Assembly (NCBI RefSeq): GCF_000499845.2
Contig: NC_023756.2
Coordinates: forward strand, 5,265,306 to 5,329,305
DNA length: 64,000 nucleotides
Direction: 5' to 3'
Origin: Phaseolus vulgaris
Lineage: Eukaryota > Streptophyta > Magnoliopsida > Fabales > Fabaceae
Under the pieces are notes generated by a model. The model was not told where the DNA came from. It worked only from the letters and a program-made list of their open reading frames with translations, and made no database searches. Shown one piece after another: positions 33,844 to 44,408 of this stretch (position 1 is its first letter; each line of letters opens with the position of its first letter). The translations under genes were made by a program, and so were the position numbers.

Positions 33844-36774
33844 ATGTTTAGTAGCAGACTCTATCACTTTTGTGTGGCAACCATTTTATGCATCTTTTTA
33901 TCTCATGCAAGTTTCCATGCAGAGATGTGTGCGGAGATAGAGAAGCAAGCTCTTCTCAAGTTGAAGGAAGGTTTTGTTCATGAAACGGAGCTTCTATCCT
34001 CCTGGAACGGTGATGATTGTTGCAAATGGAAAGGAGTTTCATGCAATAATTTAACAGGTCATGTAACCTCACTTCATCTCACATTTTCAAATTTTACAAA
34101 AGTTGAAGATTTAAACTATCTTGTGGACACAATGCCAGTGATGGAATTTTTCAGTGGCCCTAGAGCATTGGGAGGTAGGATAGATTCTTCAATATGTGAA
34201 CTGCAGCATCTCAGTTTCTTAGATCTCAGTCATAATGACTTAGTGGGAGAGATCCCAAAATGCATTGGTTCACTTGGTCAATTGACACATCTAAAACTTG
34301 CATGGAATGGTCTTAATTCCGTTTCAGATGCTTTGTCAAATCTTTCCAATTTGCAATATCTTGACCTTGAGAAAAATGATTTTGTTGCAAGTGACCTTAA
34401 TTGGCTTTCTCACCTTTCTACTTTGAGATACCTTGATCTTTCAAATAACAATCTTGGTGCAGTTATTGATTGGCCATCATCAATAAGTAAAATCCCTTTT
34501 CTATCTGAACTCTATTTAAATGATTGTAGACTCCCTCAAGTCAATCCTAAATCAATCTCCCACATCAATTCTTCCACTTTCCTCCAAATCCTCAGTCTAT
34601 CAGGAAATAATTTTGACTCTTCAATTCTGTCATGGGTGTTGAATGTTAGCAAAGTCCTCACAGTTCTTGATCTCTCACATAATGAACTTGATGGTAGCAT
34701 AATAATGTCCTTTAACTCTTTGTGTCAACTTAAGAAGTTGTACCTGGGTTCCAATAAATTGTCTGATCAACTCAGTGATTACTTACCAGAATTTTGTTCT
34801 GCAAAAGATTTAGAGGTGTTGAATCTCGACCACAACTCATTTGTTAATGGGTCACTTCCTGATTTTTCAATGTTTTCATCCTTGGAAAGACTATCACTTC
34901 AAAATACCAGTATTGTTGGGCCATTATCATTTGGTCACTTGCCTCGTCTTAAAGCTTTGGATCTTAGTTTAAACTATTTGAGTGGATCATTGCCTGTATT
35001 CGAGGTTACTAAATTTTCCTCATTGCATTTTTTGGATCTTTCACACAACAAATTGAGTGGGACACTTCCATATACTATTGGACAACTTTCTAATCTCTGG
35101 TTTTTGTCCATCTCCTCAAATGAGTTGAATGGGAACATTAGTGAAGAGCATTTATTGAAACTATCTGGATTGAAGATACTTGATGTGAGTCAAAATTCTC
35201 TTTCATTTAACTTGAATTCAGATTGGGTTCCACCTTTCCAACTGGTGGGATTGTATGCATCATCCTGCATTTTGGGGCCTCAATTTCCAATGTGGCTTAA
35301 ACAGCAAAGGAAACTTCAGGTTCTGCAAATCTCTAATACCCACATTATGGATGTATTTCCTGAATGGTTTGGGGACATATCATCAAGTTTGTTATACATA
35401 AATGTTTCCCGTAATAAACTTAGTGGAGTCTTACCAAAATCATTATCTGGTATTAAAACAGGGATTCTGAGTACATGGGATTTTAGTTTCAACAATTTGT
35501 CTGGCCCATTGCCTCCTTTTCCTCCAAAAGTATATGAACTCTTTCTCTCAAATAATATGTTCAGAGGGTTTGTATCCTCCTTTTGTGAAACATCCCCACT
35601 GTCTGTAACTTATCTTGACCTCTCTAGTAACGCACTCACAGGCCCCCTTCCAAATTGTTGGCAGAAATTTCAAAATTTGGAGGTTCTGAATTTGGCAAAT
35701 AACAGTTTATCAGGGAGAGTGCCAGAGTCATTGGGCAATTTACAAAGGATTTCGGCAATGCATCTAAATAGCAATAACTTCTCCGGTGAGATTCCATCTC
35801 TGACTCTTTGTAAAAGTAGCTTAAGATTCGTTGATTTTGGGGATAATAATCTTGAAGAAACATTGAAAACATTGTTAGAGTTGGATCATTTGGTTGTATT
35901 ACGTCTACGAGGTAACAGGATCCGAGGAAGCATACCCACCAGTCTATGTAATATATTATCTCTTCAAGTATTGGATCTCTCATCAAACAACATTACAGGG
36001 GAAATACCACAATGCATCGGTGACATAAGTGCTATGTCAGATAATGGATTTGAAGATGAAACCATTTTCTATGGAACGTCTGCACCTTTAATATTTCATG
36101 ACAGTGGAATTGGGTTTTTTAGTGATAAATTATCATTGACATGGAAAGGAAGAAACTCTGAATTTCGGAGATTTTTTGGATTTTTAAAAGCCATTGATAT
36201 TTCTAATAACCATTTAACAGGAGAGATACCGCAAAGTATAACATCACTAGTGGGTTTATTCTTCTTAAATCTTTCAAGAAATAATCTTACAGCATTCATT
36301 CCCGACAGCTTTGGTCGTTTGGTGAACTTGGAATCACTTGACTTGTCAAGAAACCATCTTCATGGTAGAATTCCATCAAGCTTTTCACAATTGCATTTTC
36401 TCATGGTCTTGAACTTGTCTTTCAACAACTTAACAGGATTGGTTCCTGTAGGCCCCCAACTAGACACCTTTGATAACTCTTCGTATGTTGAGAACATCGG
36501 GCTTTGTGGCTTGCCACTCGAAAACCAATGCCCAGGAGATGTGATTCCACCAAGAGGAAGAGTTGAAAAAAATGAGGATAAAGTCTTAAGCTTTGAGTTT
36601 TATCTCAGTCTGGGGTTGGGATTTTGTGTTGGATTTTGTAGTGTTTGTGGAACTTTAATCGTAAAAAGTTCATGGAGACGTGCTTATTTTCAGTTGTTCA
36701 TCACCGTAAGCGATTGGATGTATGTGATTGTTGTTGTCTTTATAGCCAGAATGAAAAGAAGATTCCGAATTTGA
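33844..36774 (+). CDS. LRR receptor-like protein A (976 aa, no kinase)
   Basis: A single-exon cell-surface receptor of the RLP class (EIX2/Cf-like architecture), a family known for immune recognition with adaptor kinases; the ligand is unknown. Order: signal peptide (residues 1-26, hydrophobic ATILCIFLSHA), N-terminal cap (EKQALLKLKEGFV, SSWNGDDCCKWKGVSCNN), about 28-30 LRRs of the LxxLxLSxNxLxGxIP plant type (roughly 100-735), a non-LRR island at about 745-780 including the RLP-typical KLSLTWKGRNSEF, four more LRRs, an acidic juxtamembrane segment (VEKNEDKV), one membrane helix (about 912-934, YLSLGLGFCVGFCSVCGTLI) and a short basic tail ending RRFRI. No kinase follows. A 3' UTR intron is likely (GTAAAG at 36783 to TTTGGTAG at about 36953). 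TATA-like CTATAAATC at 33741. It pairs with receptor B 13.9 kb downstream. Confidence 0.93.
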   Translation: MFSSRLYHFCVATILCIFLSHASFHAEMCAEIEKQALLKLKEGFVHETELLSSWNGDDCCKWKGVSCNNLTGHVTSLHLTFSNFTKVEDLNYLVDTMPVMEFFSGPRALGGRIDSSICELQHLSFLDLSHNDLVGEIPKCIGSLGQLTHLKLAWNGLNSVSDALSNLSNLQYLDLEKNDFVASDLNWLSHLSTLRYLDLSNNNLGAVIDWPSSISKIPFLSELYLNDCRLPQVNPKSISHINSSTFLQILSLSGNNFDSSILSWVLNVSKVLTVLDLSHNELDGSIIMSFNSLCQLKKLYLGSNKLSDQLSDYLPEFCSAKDLEVLNLDHNSFVNGSLPDFSMFSSLERLSLQNTSIVGPLSFGHLPRLKALDLSLNYLSGSLPVFEVTKFSSLHFLDLSHNKLSGTLPYTIGQLSNLWFLSISSNELNGNISEEHLLKLSGLKILDVSQNSLSFNLNSDWVPPFQLVGLYASSCILGPQFPMWLKQQRKLQVLQISNTHIMDVFPEWFGDISSSLLYINVSRNKLSGVLPKSLSGIKTGILSTWDFSFNNLSGPLPPFPPKVYELFLSNNMFRGFVSSFCETSPLSVTYLDLSSNALTGPLPNCWQKFQNLEVLNLANNSLSGRVPESLGNLQRISAMHLNSNNFSGEIPSLTLCKSSLRFVDFGDNNLEETLKTLLELDHLVVLRLRGNRIRGSIPTSLCNILSLQVLDLSSNNITGEIPQCIGDISAMSDNGFEDETIFYGTSAPLIFHDSGIGFFSDKLSLTWKGRNSEFRRFFGFLKAIDISNNHLTGEIPQSITSLVGLFFLNLSRNNLTAFIPDSFGRLVNLESLDLSRNHLHGRIPSSFSQLHFLMVLNLSFNNLTGLVPVGPQLDTFDNSSYVENIGLCGLPLENQCPGDVIPPRGRVEKNEDKVLSFEFYLSLGLGFCVGFCSVCGTLIVKSSWRRAYFQLFITVSDWMYVIVVVFIARMKRRFRI

Positions 36775-37378
36775 CTCCAAAAGGTAAAGATTTTGGCATC
36801 TCTTTGTTATAATACCATATCCTTTTTTAATTCTTGTAGTACACGATGAAATTTGTTGAAAAGCTTGAAATCTGGTAGTAAACTTGCACCCTTTGAGTAA
36901 TGCTTGTTTATAATTTGAAATGATTGAGATTCCATTTTTTTAATATTTGGTAGGGAAAGCATGGTGAGAGGGATATGAAGCAATGTTTTGGTTGATTTTC
37001 AAGGAAGACATAAATTCCATTTCAACTTCACAGGAATCACAAATAAGTTTCTAGTTGTGCCTAATCTCCCAAACTGTTTCATCGTTAAGACATTATGAGT
37101 GTGTCTCTCTCTATATAGTTTATGTGGTATTATTATATTTTAAATGTGCTATTGGGTATGTGTATTTCTATTTTTATTATATTAAAATTTAATTTTATAA
37201 TTTTATAGTTTATTATTTTTATAAATAATTAATTTTAAAAAGTAGGATATTTCAATATATATAATTTTGTAAAAATAGTATTAAAAATTTATATAGCTAT
37301 TATTTTAAATAAAAAAATAATTATTTTAAAATAAAGAAAAGCTATTCAATATTATTAATTTTATTAAACAAATAAATA

Positions 37379-37402
37379 AAAAGTTCATGGAGACGTGCTT
37401 AA
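37379..37402 (+). repeat. 24-base copy of receptor coding sequence in its own 3' flank
   Basis: AAAAAGTTCATGGAGACGTG plus CTTA is identical to the receptor coding sequence at 36664-36687 and to the matching codons of receptor B (VKSSWRRAY). It lies 600 bases after the stop. Confidence 0.75.
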
Positions 37403-37586
37403 TTTTGTCTACATGGCAAGGAATTTCTTTGGCCAATGAAAACACCTTATGTAAAATAAACTGCGATCTTTAAACAAGCAACAATTATATGTTTTTGGAT
37501 TCAATGACCATATATTTTAATTTAGAACTTGTATAAATTACTCGAATATACATCAATCTATCAATCTACCAGCCAAAACTAAATGT

Positions 37587-37611
37587 TATATATATATATA
37601 TATATATATAT
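37587..37611. repeat. (TA)n microsatellite
   Basis: About 12 TA units in the 3' flank of receptor A; the matching position of copy B near 52624 has only a short TA run. Confidence 0.8.
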
Positions 37612-38399
37612 CTTTGTTAATTTTAAAAACCTGCTTAGATAATTAAAATTTATATTTTTAATTAAAATGACTTAATTATATCTTTATTTCCATAAATTAA
37701 TGAAATTCAACTTTGGTTCTTATAAAAAAATTATTTGTTTTTATCCCTCAAAGGTTGGAATTCTACTTTGCCGTACAATGTAGAAATGAGGTATAAAAGG
37801 TATATTTCTTGGTATCATTTGGTTGCCTAGATTTAACTGATCTTCGATTTGATTAGGTTATCAAATAAAAAATAGAAAAAAAAACATTTGATCATATTTA
37901 TTGATAATGCATAGATGAATTTTGTCATAATTAGATATACCGTATATATAACACTCATATTTTGATATGATGACAATTTTTTTTTTATCAGCTTGATATG
38001 ATGATAATAAATAAGATAAAAAAAAATTATGTTTATCCAAAATCATTTAGTATGGAACAAGTATGAGACTTGATTAAATAAGCATAATCATAACAAGTAT
38101 TGATTAGGTGAAATATGAATTCAAATTTCTACACACAAATTTGTTGATTGGACGATATTTTTTAAGCCAAAATGGCACAAGTAAAGTCTAGACGATGTCT
38201 CACAAGTGTTGGATGTATTTCTAATTTTAGACACATATTTATGAAGATTGTATATATTTAGTATAAATATCAGACGAAAGTGTTGCAAGAAGCAAGAATC
38301 GTTAAAATTGAGTACAAAAGATCATATATGAGTCTTACATATGAGTCTTGTACTTGTACTGTATAGAAAAAGTGGGGATAGTACCTATAATTGTTGATG

Positions 38400-39676
38400 T
38401 GTCAATTGTTTCTTCGTTCTTCGTTCCAAGTCTTCTCCTTAAATTGTTGATGCTCGGTCAGGGTTGACCCTCCGACGATCAAGTAAGTACTATGTGTTAA
38501 GAGTATATAGTGAAAAACTAATTAAAATGTACCTTACACCTCTGTGGAAGGTTTATTTATAGTGTTTAATTATGGGCCTATGCTGTGATGGAATCAAATC
38601 TGTCAAATATCAGTGTTGCCTGATTTCTAGCAATATTCCCTGATTTATAGGGAGGTATATTTTGATAATATCTTTAATAAATCAATATCTTCCACTAAAT
38701 CAGTGTTTGCTGACTTTTCGAGAATATCATCCGGATTTGGTGGAACATGATCTCGATTCATATGGAATTTCCATAATTGTCATTGATGTCATTTATTAAG
38801 CATCTTAAATGTACCCTGATGCAGTCAGTTGGTCACTGAGGTCGAGTGACTGGCTCGATCGGTACCAACCGAGACACTTGTCCCCTGGCTTGAGGAATGA
38901 TTATTTTTGAAGAGTCAAGATATGACTTTTGGATGCTCGAGGTGAGACGTGACTAGGACCCATTAAATGCAGCACTGTCAGAGACGTGAAGTGCGTCTTT
39001 TCAACACGTCGTTTGAGCGTGCACTGTTTGATCAAAGAGATCTAACGGTGGTGAAGTCATGTCATTTCGAATGTCGAGTATTGTGTGCCCTTGGATGAAA
39101 AGCAATCTAACGGTGCCGAGAGGCGAGCGTCTCACTCTCTTTCTTCATTGCTTCTTTATAAATAGAAACGTTTGGTGAACTTGCAATGTTTACTGTCACT
39201 TTCACGATGATTGAGTTATCAAGAGTTTGTCCAAGTGTCGAGTCTTTGTTCAACTTTCTTCCTTTCGCACTTTCATTCAAAAAGGTTAGTAATGTCTTTT
39301 CTCGCTGGGTCTGCTAGTATTGTTTCAAGTTCTTCTTCGTCTTCCGAGTGTACTCACTCCGCATCTGGCGGTTTGAGAGATGTAAGCGGTTCAGATCAGG
39401 TGGTCAACCTTGATAGCTGACCGTCTGATGGTCCGAACTATGAGTGAGTTAACCCACACGTTTTGGACATCCCTACTTGTTGTAGGGATCCTAATGCTTT
39501 AGACGGGTTTTTTTTTGTCTAAAGTGTCGATTTTGAAGCTCGACTCCCCCTCGAACGTGGTTGCAGCTGATAGTTGTAATCACACCGATCAGGTCTGTCA
39601 TGGTCGGGAAAACGCCCCACAAGATTTCTTCTTTGTATATGTTTGTCTTTTTAATGATTTGCATGTCACGCTACCT
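38400..39676 (+). mobile_element. Gypsy-like/putative plant transposon remnant: promoter plus N-terminal gag-like ORF
   Basis: A GC-richer block of about 800 bases ends in a TATA box (TTTATAAATAGAAACG, about 39162) and leader. It is followed by a short ORF (39292-39420: MSFLAGSASIVSSSSSSSEC, stop after VNLDS) and then, after stops, VNPHVLDIPTCCRDPNALDG, SILKLDSPS and DFFFVYVCLFNDLHVTLPFD up to 39676. The serine-rich start and the F-x-Y-x-C-L-F-x-D-L-H-V-x-L-P-F-D stretch resemble N-terminal domains of plant 'putative gypsy-type transposon' proteins. It is abruptly truncated at LPFD where repeat R1 begins. Confidence 0.6.
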
Positions 39677-40080
39677 TTTGATTCAAAGAAGAAACTTGGA
39701 TTTTTTCTTGATCATCTGTAGCCGCTTCCTCCAGACCATCTACAAAAGTGCCTAATCTTCATAATTTGCATCAGACTCGTTCTACACCTTTATCTTATTA
39801 CACTTGATGATTCTAAGGTGTTTTCTTTGCTTGAACTCTCGTAGATGTGTTGTTAAACCATTTACTATGTGTAACCTCTAGACTGTTTAGTCAGACCTTC
39901 TATCTAGTGAAATATTAGACCATTTACTGTGTATAAAAATAAAAGATTAGGATAAATAACAATTTAGACCTAAATAAACTCAATTAGATTAATCTTAGTT
40001 AAAACACCAAATTTATTCATAATTAGACTCATAAAAATTTATGATTAAAGTTTGAAAGTATGAGTTAAATTATGCTCATG
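39677..40080. repeat. Dispersed repeat R1, copy 1
   Basis: This is colinear with 53373-53768: TTTTGATTCAAAGAAGAAAC, CTAATCTTCATAATTTGCAT, CTAAGGTGTTTTCTTTGCTT, TCTAGTGAAATATTAGAC, TTAGGATAAATAAC. It is non-coding. The 13.7 kb spacing is close to that of the receptor copies, so it may be part of the same duplication or an independent dispersed repeat. Confidence 0.8.
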
Positions 40081-40081
40081 A

Positions 40082-40516
40082 TAAGATAAATGTTATCATG
40101 TTCATCGAAAATGATGACTCAATTGTTAAAAACTCCTTATAGAAAAAGAAATACACGAATAAGCAAAATAAAAGTAATATATTTATTATGAAAGAAAAAT
40201 TAATTTAATCAAATTGTTTCAGCATTCTATTGATGATTTATCTATTGATTATTCTTATGGTCAAGTATTGTTCTTTCCGGTCGAAAAGAGTGAGATCTTT
40301 GAGAATTTAAGTTTGATATTTTGAAACGTGAACACTTATAAGAAGATACTCTTTTTAACATTAGTATGTATTTATAGATATTTAGATTCCTAAATTAAAA
40401 ACTTAGCATAACCAAAAAATTATATATGTTTAGTATTTGAAAACAGTTTTGAATCTTTGAGTTTGGTACCGGTTTGGTTAAGATACTATTATTCATTTAA
40501 GTTTCATAATATAATT
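40082..40516. repeat. Dispersed repeat R2, copy 2 (interrupted by CACTA)
   Basis: Colinear with 28700-29186. It ends at ...CATAATATAATT exactly where a CACTA terminus starts, whereas copy 1 continues ...AAAATAATTATTTAACA. Confidence 0.8.
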
Positions 40517-40849
40517 CACTACAAGGAAAATTACATTTAGCTGAAAAAAAAAGTGATGGTGTCATTTGTGGACACTAAATAGTGTCAGCTTAACCTTCAC
40601 AATTAAAGAAAATAAAATAAAGTGTGGGAAAGTGTGGGTTATCCTCACACAAACTTAAAAAAAAATAAAAAAATTAATAATAATAAAATTGAAGGTTAAG
40701 CCACGCTATACCTACTTAAATTTGAAGTTTAAGTCCACACTATCTCCATTTTAATTTTTGAAGGTTTAGCCCTATGCATTTTAAAATTAAATTTAAATAA
40801 ACAATTTGTGAAAATCAAAGTACGCAACAAACGGTTCCATTTTTGAGGG

Positions 40850-41050
40850 CGTAAACTCATTTTGAATTTGAGCTTCAACATTTGAGCAACTGAGTAGTGG
40901 ACGTGACTGAGAGCATTTGAGTGAATGAGAGCATTTGAGCAATGGAGCGTAATTGAGCAGTGGAGCATTTGAGCGAGAGTAGTGAAACGTGACCGTGAAC
41001 GTGATTGAGCAGTGGACCGTGAGCATTTGAGCGAGAGCGATTGAGCGATT
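40850..41050. repeat. Degenerate GAGCATTTGAGC subterminal repeat array
   Basis: GAGCATTTGAG, TTGAGCAGTGGA and related 11-14 base units recur at least ten times. Dense short subterminal repeats are where CACTA transposases bind, and the position just inside the terminus fits. Confidence 0.75.
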
Positions 41051-41256
41051 GTACTCATAGTGAGTTTTCCTTCTCCTTTCTTAATCTTTCGCACTAACCC
41101 TAGCTTCTTGATTTCAGATTGTGTCTACTTATACAATCCAGTGATGTAGTGATTGTTGCTAGAAGTCTGAGGACAAATACCTGACATCAGAGGGCCAAGA
41201 TAGCAGGTTAGTGCTGAATTTTATTCTGTGTTTGATGTTGATCATATTTTTTTAGA

Positions 41257-41557
41257 CTAAAATGTAAAATAGAAAATGGCTTGTGAGTATTTAATTACAT
41301 GAGGGTATATGAATAAGATTAGGTTAGCTTTCACAAATGTCCACAGCTTCCAACCCATATCCACTAGGATACTGAGGAGCCACTTGCTTCTCATTCTCAT
41401 AACCCTGCTCTCCACTGTATCCTTCACCAAACCCACTTCCAACACCAGACTCAACATAGTAATCATCTTCATGGTCACTTTCCTCGGTCTCATTGTCTTC
41501 ATCTTCATGCTTGTTGTCTTCAACTTTCCTTGGCTTCTGTAAAAGCATATTCTTCAT
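41257..41557 (-). pseudogene. Possible captured C-terminal exon of an unknown gene inside the CACTA element
   Basis: On the minus strand an acceptor-like GCTTTTACAG (ending at about 41534) is followed by an open frame KPRKVEDNKHEDEDNETEES, DHEDDYYVESGVGSGFGEGY and SGEQGYENEKQVAPQYPSGY ending GLEAVDICES and a stop at 41324. It is acidic then Gly/Tyr-rich and I do not recognise it. It has no obvious partner exons upstream (41560-42850 is AT-rich). A host gene fragment carried by the transposon is an inference; an element-encoded minus-strand product is the alternative. Confidence 0.35.
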
Positions 41558-41559
41558 GA

Positions 41560-42870
41560 TGGAAAATAAAATAGAAGAAAGAGTAGAAAAAAAAAAGGAA
41601 CAGAAAGTTCAGAGAAATTTTATTTTTCTTTTTCTTTTTTTATTTCACAAAAATTAATGCAATATACTTCCTAATTTATCTTTCACTATACCTGAAATAT
41701 AAAGTAGAATAGGAGGAAAGGTAGGTATATAATGAGTTCTCTTCTTTGTATAAAAAAAATTAACAGCACGTTTTCTATTTTTTTTGTTCTTCTCGTTTTT
41801 CTTTCCTCTTATTTATATATTGAAAAAATAACTATAGAGAATGAATCAACAAGTAATATTCTTGTTCAGTAAATAATCACCCTTTAGAGCACAATGTTTG
41901 TAATGTTATTGTAAGGCCACGTCACCAAGATCAGGGCAACTATTTAAGCATGCATGTCTCTCAACAATTTCACTACTGTCAGTTTGTTATTGCAATTCAT
42001 GATTTGTTACGAAATTTAATATACTAAAGCTATGACTCTTTAATCACGAGTTCAGTTATATTATGCTAAAGAAGATGAAAAATATATATTTTATGATCAT
42101 TATATCAAAATATTTTTATTTGATCTGATATTAGAAAATTTATTTCAAGCAACTCAAAGAGGCAACTAGCTCCAATGAGCTACATGCTTGAGATTTTGTT
42201 CAGTGGAGGAGTTTGAAAATTATGAGGTTCCTTTTTTTTCTTGTTTTCTTTTATCCATCTCTTAAGTCTATCTTTTGTATCAAAGTTTGACTATGTTTGG
42301 TAAAAGAATTTGATGCATGCAACAAGTGCAAGTGCATGGTTATTGTACAAGTAACACATGGTTGTTGATCAGGTCTAACTTTAGTTTTTAGAGGAATGCA
42401 TAAATACATAAGGACTTCAACTCCTTCAATGAATTTTTTATATCTTGTTTATACTTACAGGTTAGCAGGTGCAAATTTGAAGTGACTGTCGAGTCTCTTA
42501 AACACATAAGGACTTCAACTCCTTCAAAAATCACTTATAAGATTCCTCCAGTGGTAAGCCCTTCAGGTCAATTTTGTAGTTTTTCTATTGAGATAAGTAT
42601 TTAGGTTTTGTTTATTCCATCTAATATATTATTGAAGCAAACACACAAATCTTGTGGCTTCACAAGACCCTCCAATTAAAAAAAACCGGATTACAACCAA
42701 TTTATTACCAATATTTTGAGTTGAAAATCACTTTACAAGTCAAAACTGATTTCACACCATTGTGACATGGTATGATAGTTTTGTTTGATAATTCTTATAT
42801 ATCATTACTCATAGAGCAGTGTTATATTGGCTAATAGTTTCATCAATACTATATACATATATTCCATGCA
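41560..42870. other. CACTA internal non-coding sequence
   Basis: AT-rich sequence between the subterminal region and the transposase-associated domain. A phrase (AGGACTTCAACTCCTTCAA) occurs twice, at about 42411 and 42508. No other structure was recognised. Confidence 0.4.
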
Positions 42871-43283
42871 GAAAAATGGATCGAAGTTGGATGTATGAAT
42901 GACTTGATCCTTCAAGGAGACTTAGCAAACCATTCATTATTGGAGTGAGTGAATTTGTTTCAAAGGCAATGGATCAAACTTTTTTTACTTTGGAATGAGG
43001 GATAAGGTGTCCTTGCATAAAGTGTGTCTGTGAGAAAATTCTTCCACCATCTCATGTGAGGGCTCATTTGCTACAATATGGTTTTAAGCCTAACTACACA
43101 ATATGGGTTTAACATGGAGAAGAGATGTCAAGTGAGGACAATGTTAGTTATGCATCCAATGGCCATGGAAGAATGAAACCTTTCTCTTGATCAAAACCTC
43201 TTACAACAAATCTTGCTTTATTCCTTGTACTCTCAACCAGGGATCCCTTCTTTTCTCTTAAAGATCCACTTGCAACTAATGAC

Positions 43284-44114
43284 TCATTTTCCTTTTGGTA
43301 ACTTCACCAATTCCCATGTTTCGTTTTTGAGAAGACTCTCAACTTCTTCTTGCATAGCAGCAATCCACTTTGTTGAGTCGTCACTAGAGATAGCTTCAAA
43401 GTAATTCTTGGGTTCACCTTCTTCACCCATCTCTTGTGCAAGAGTTAAAAAATAAGCAATGTTGGTAGATTCTGCAATTAATCTTTGAGTTGGTTTTCTT
43501 GGTCTCTGTTGTGGAAGTTCTTGAGCCACAGACCATGACTGTGGTAACCCTCGTCGTTTAGGTGGACATTGCTCATGTGGACTCAAATGTTCATTTGTAC
43601 CATCAATAGCAGTGACTTGATCACCTTGAGTACTGGAGGAATTGGGAACGTCTTCCTCATGAGCGGGTGTTTTAATCTCAAACTCCACCTTCTCTCAAGC
43701 ATCTTCCTGGTCACCTGTATCAATTGAGGAAATGACAGTATCTTTTACAGAAGAAAGCATAACATTTTCATTAAAGGTCTCATTCCGACTGTGAATTACT
43801 TTATGAGATTCTGGGTCATATAAACGATAGCCTTTAACCCCTGAGCCATAACCCAAGAAAATGCACTTCTTAGCACGAGGTTCTAATTTTCCCTCGTTTA
43901 CATGAGAATAAGCAGGGCAACCAAATATTTTAAGATTAGAATAATCAACAGGGTTACCTAACCAAACTTCTTCTAGAATGTTGCAATCAATTGATCTGTT
44001 AGGAGAACGATTTATCAGATAACATGTCGTTGAATTCGCTTCAGCCCAAAAAGATTTGTTCAAACCAGAATGGGAGAGCATGCAACAAACTCTCTCTAGG
44101 ATAGTTCTATTCAT
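43284..44114 (-). pseudogene. Copia integrase C-terminus and RT start, frameshifted
   Basis: Two frames, 44114-43695 (MNRTILERVCCMLSHSGLNK, KIFGCPAYSHVNEGKLEPRA, KCIFLGYGSGVKGYRLYDPE) and 43688-43284 (AYFLTLAQEMGEEGEPKNYF, DDSTKWIAAMQEEVESLLKN), are separated by a stop at 43695. They continue the same polyprotein as the gag ORF at 44409-45860. Sequence further left still matches RT (GCKWVFK-type, RFVVRGF) before it breaks off near 43170. Confidence 0.85.
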
Positions 44115-44408
44115 TCTTTCTGCAACCCCGTTTTGTTGTGGAGTCTCTGGGATGGTGAGGTGTCTGGAAATGTCTTCTTTCTTGCAGAAGTCATTAAATT
44201 CATTCGAACAGAACTCAAGGCCATTGTCTGCCCTTAGCCTTTTTATCTTCTTGCCAGTCTAATTCTCAATCAATAATTTTCACTCTTTAAAAGTGGAAAA
44301 TGCTTCATTCTTATGTTTGAGAAAATACACCCACAGTTTTCGTGAGAAATCATCAATAATTGTTATCATATAACGACATTTACCTCTGGAAGGAACTTTT
44401 GACGGACC

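Larger units (their letters stand above)
33035..37680 (+). repeat. Receptor-gene duplication unit, copy A
   Basis: Homology with copy B (about 46990-52690) starts upstream of the coding region (AAAAAATTATCTTCTA at about 33050), covers the promoter (TTGGAAAATACTAGGAATAT) and the gene, and reappears downstream at 37416-37570 (AACACCTTATGTAAAATAAA, AACTTGTATAAATTACTC). This shows a segmental duplication of about 4.7 kb in direct orientation. Confidence 0.85.
40517..43165 (+). mobile_element. CACTA (En/Spm) DNA transposon, 5' part with transposase-associated domain
   Basis: The left end CACTACAAGGAAAATTACAT (40517-40536) is a canonical CACTA terminus preceded by ATT. It is followed by subterminal GAGCATTTGAGC-type repeats (40850-41050). 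At about 42873-43160 a + strand frame reads MDRSWMYE, then stops, then FIIGVSEFVSKAMDQTF, GIRCPCIKCVC, HVRAHLLQYGFKPNYTIWV and HGEEMSSEDN, the signature of the transposase-associated zinc-binding domain that precedes plant TNP2-like transposases. The rest of the transposase and the right terminus are missing; a minus-strand copia sequence begins at about 43168. Confidence 0.82.

Noticed and set aside
35636..35986. 116-codon minus-strand open frame inside receptor A
   Set aside because: It is antisense to the LRR coding sequence and shows no family features. It is a by-product of the repetitive leucine-rich codons.
36783..37000. Additional coding exon (kinase) after the receptor stop codon
   Set aside because: A GT donor follows the stop closely in both copies, but the sequence beyond TTTGGTAG encodes nothing similar to a kinase; a 3' UTR intron is the better explanation.
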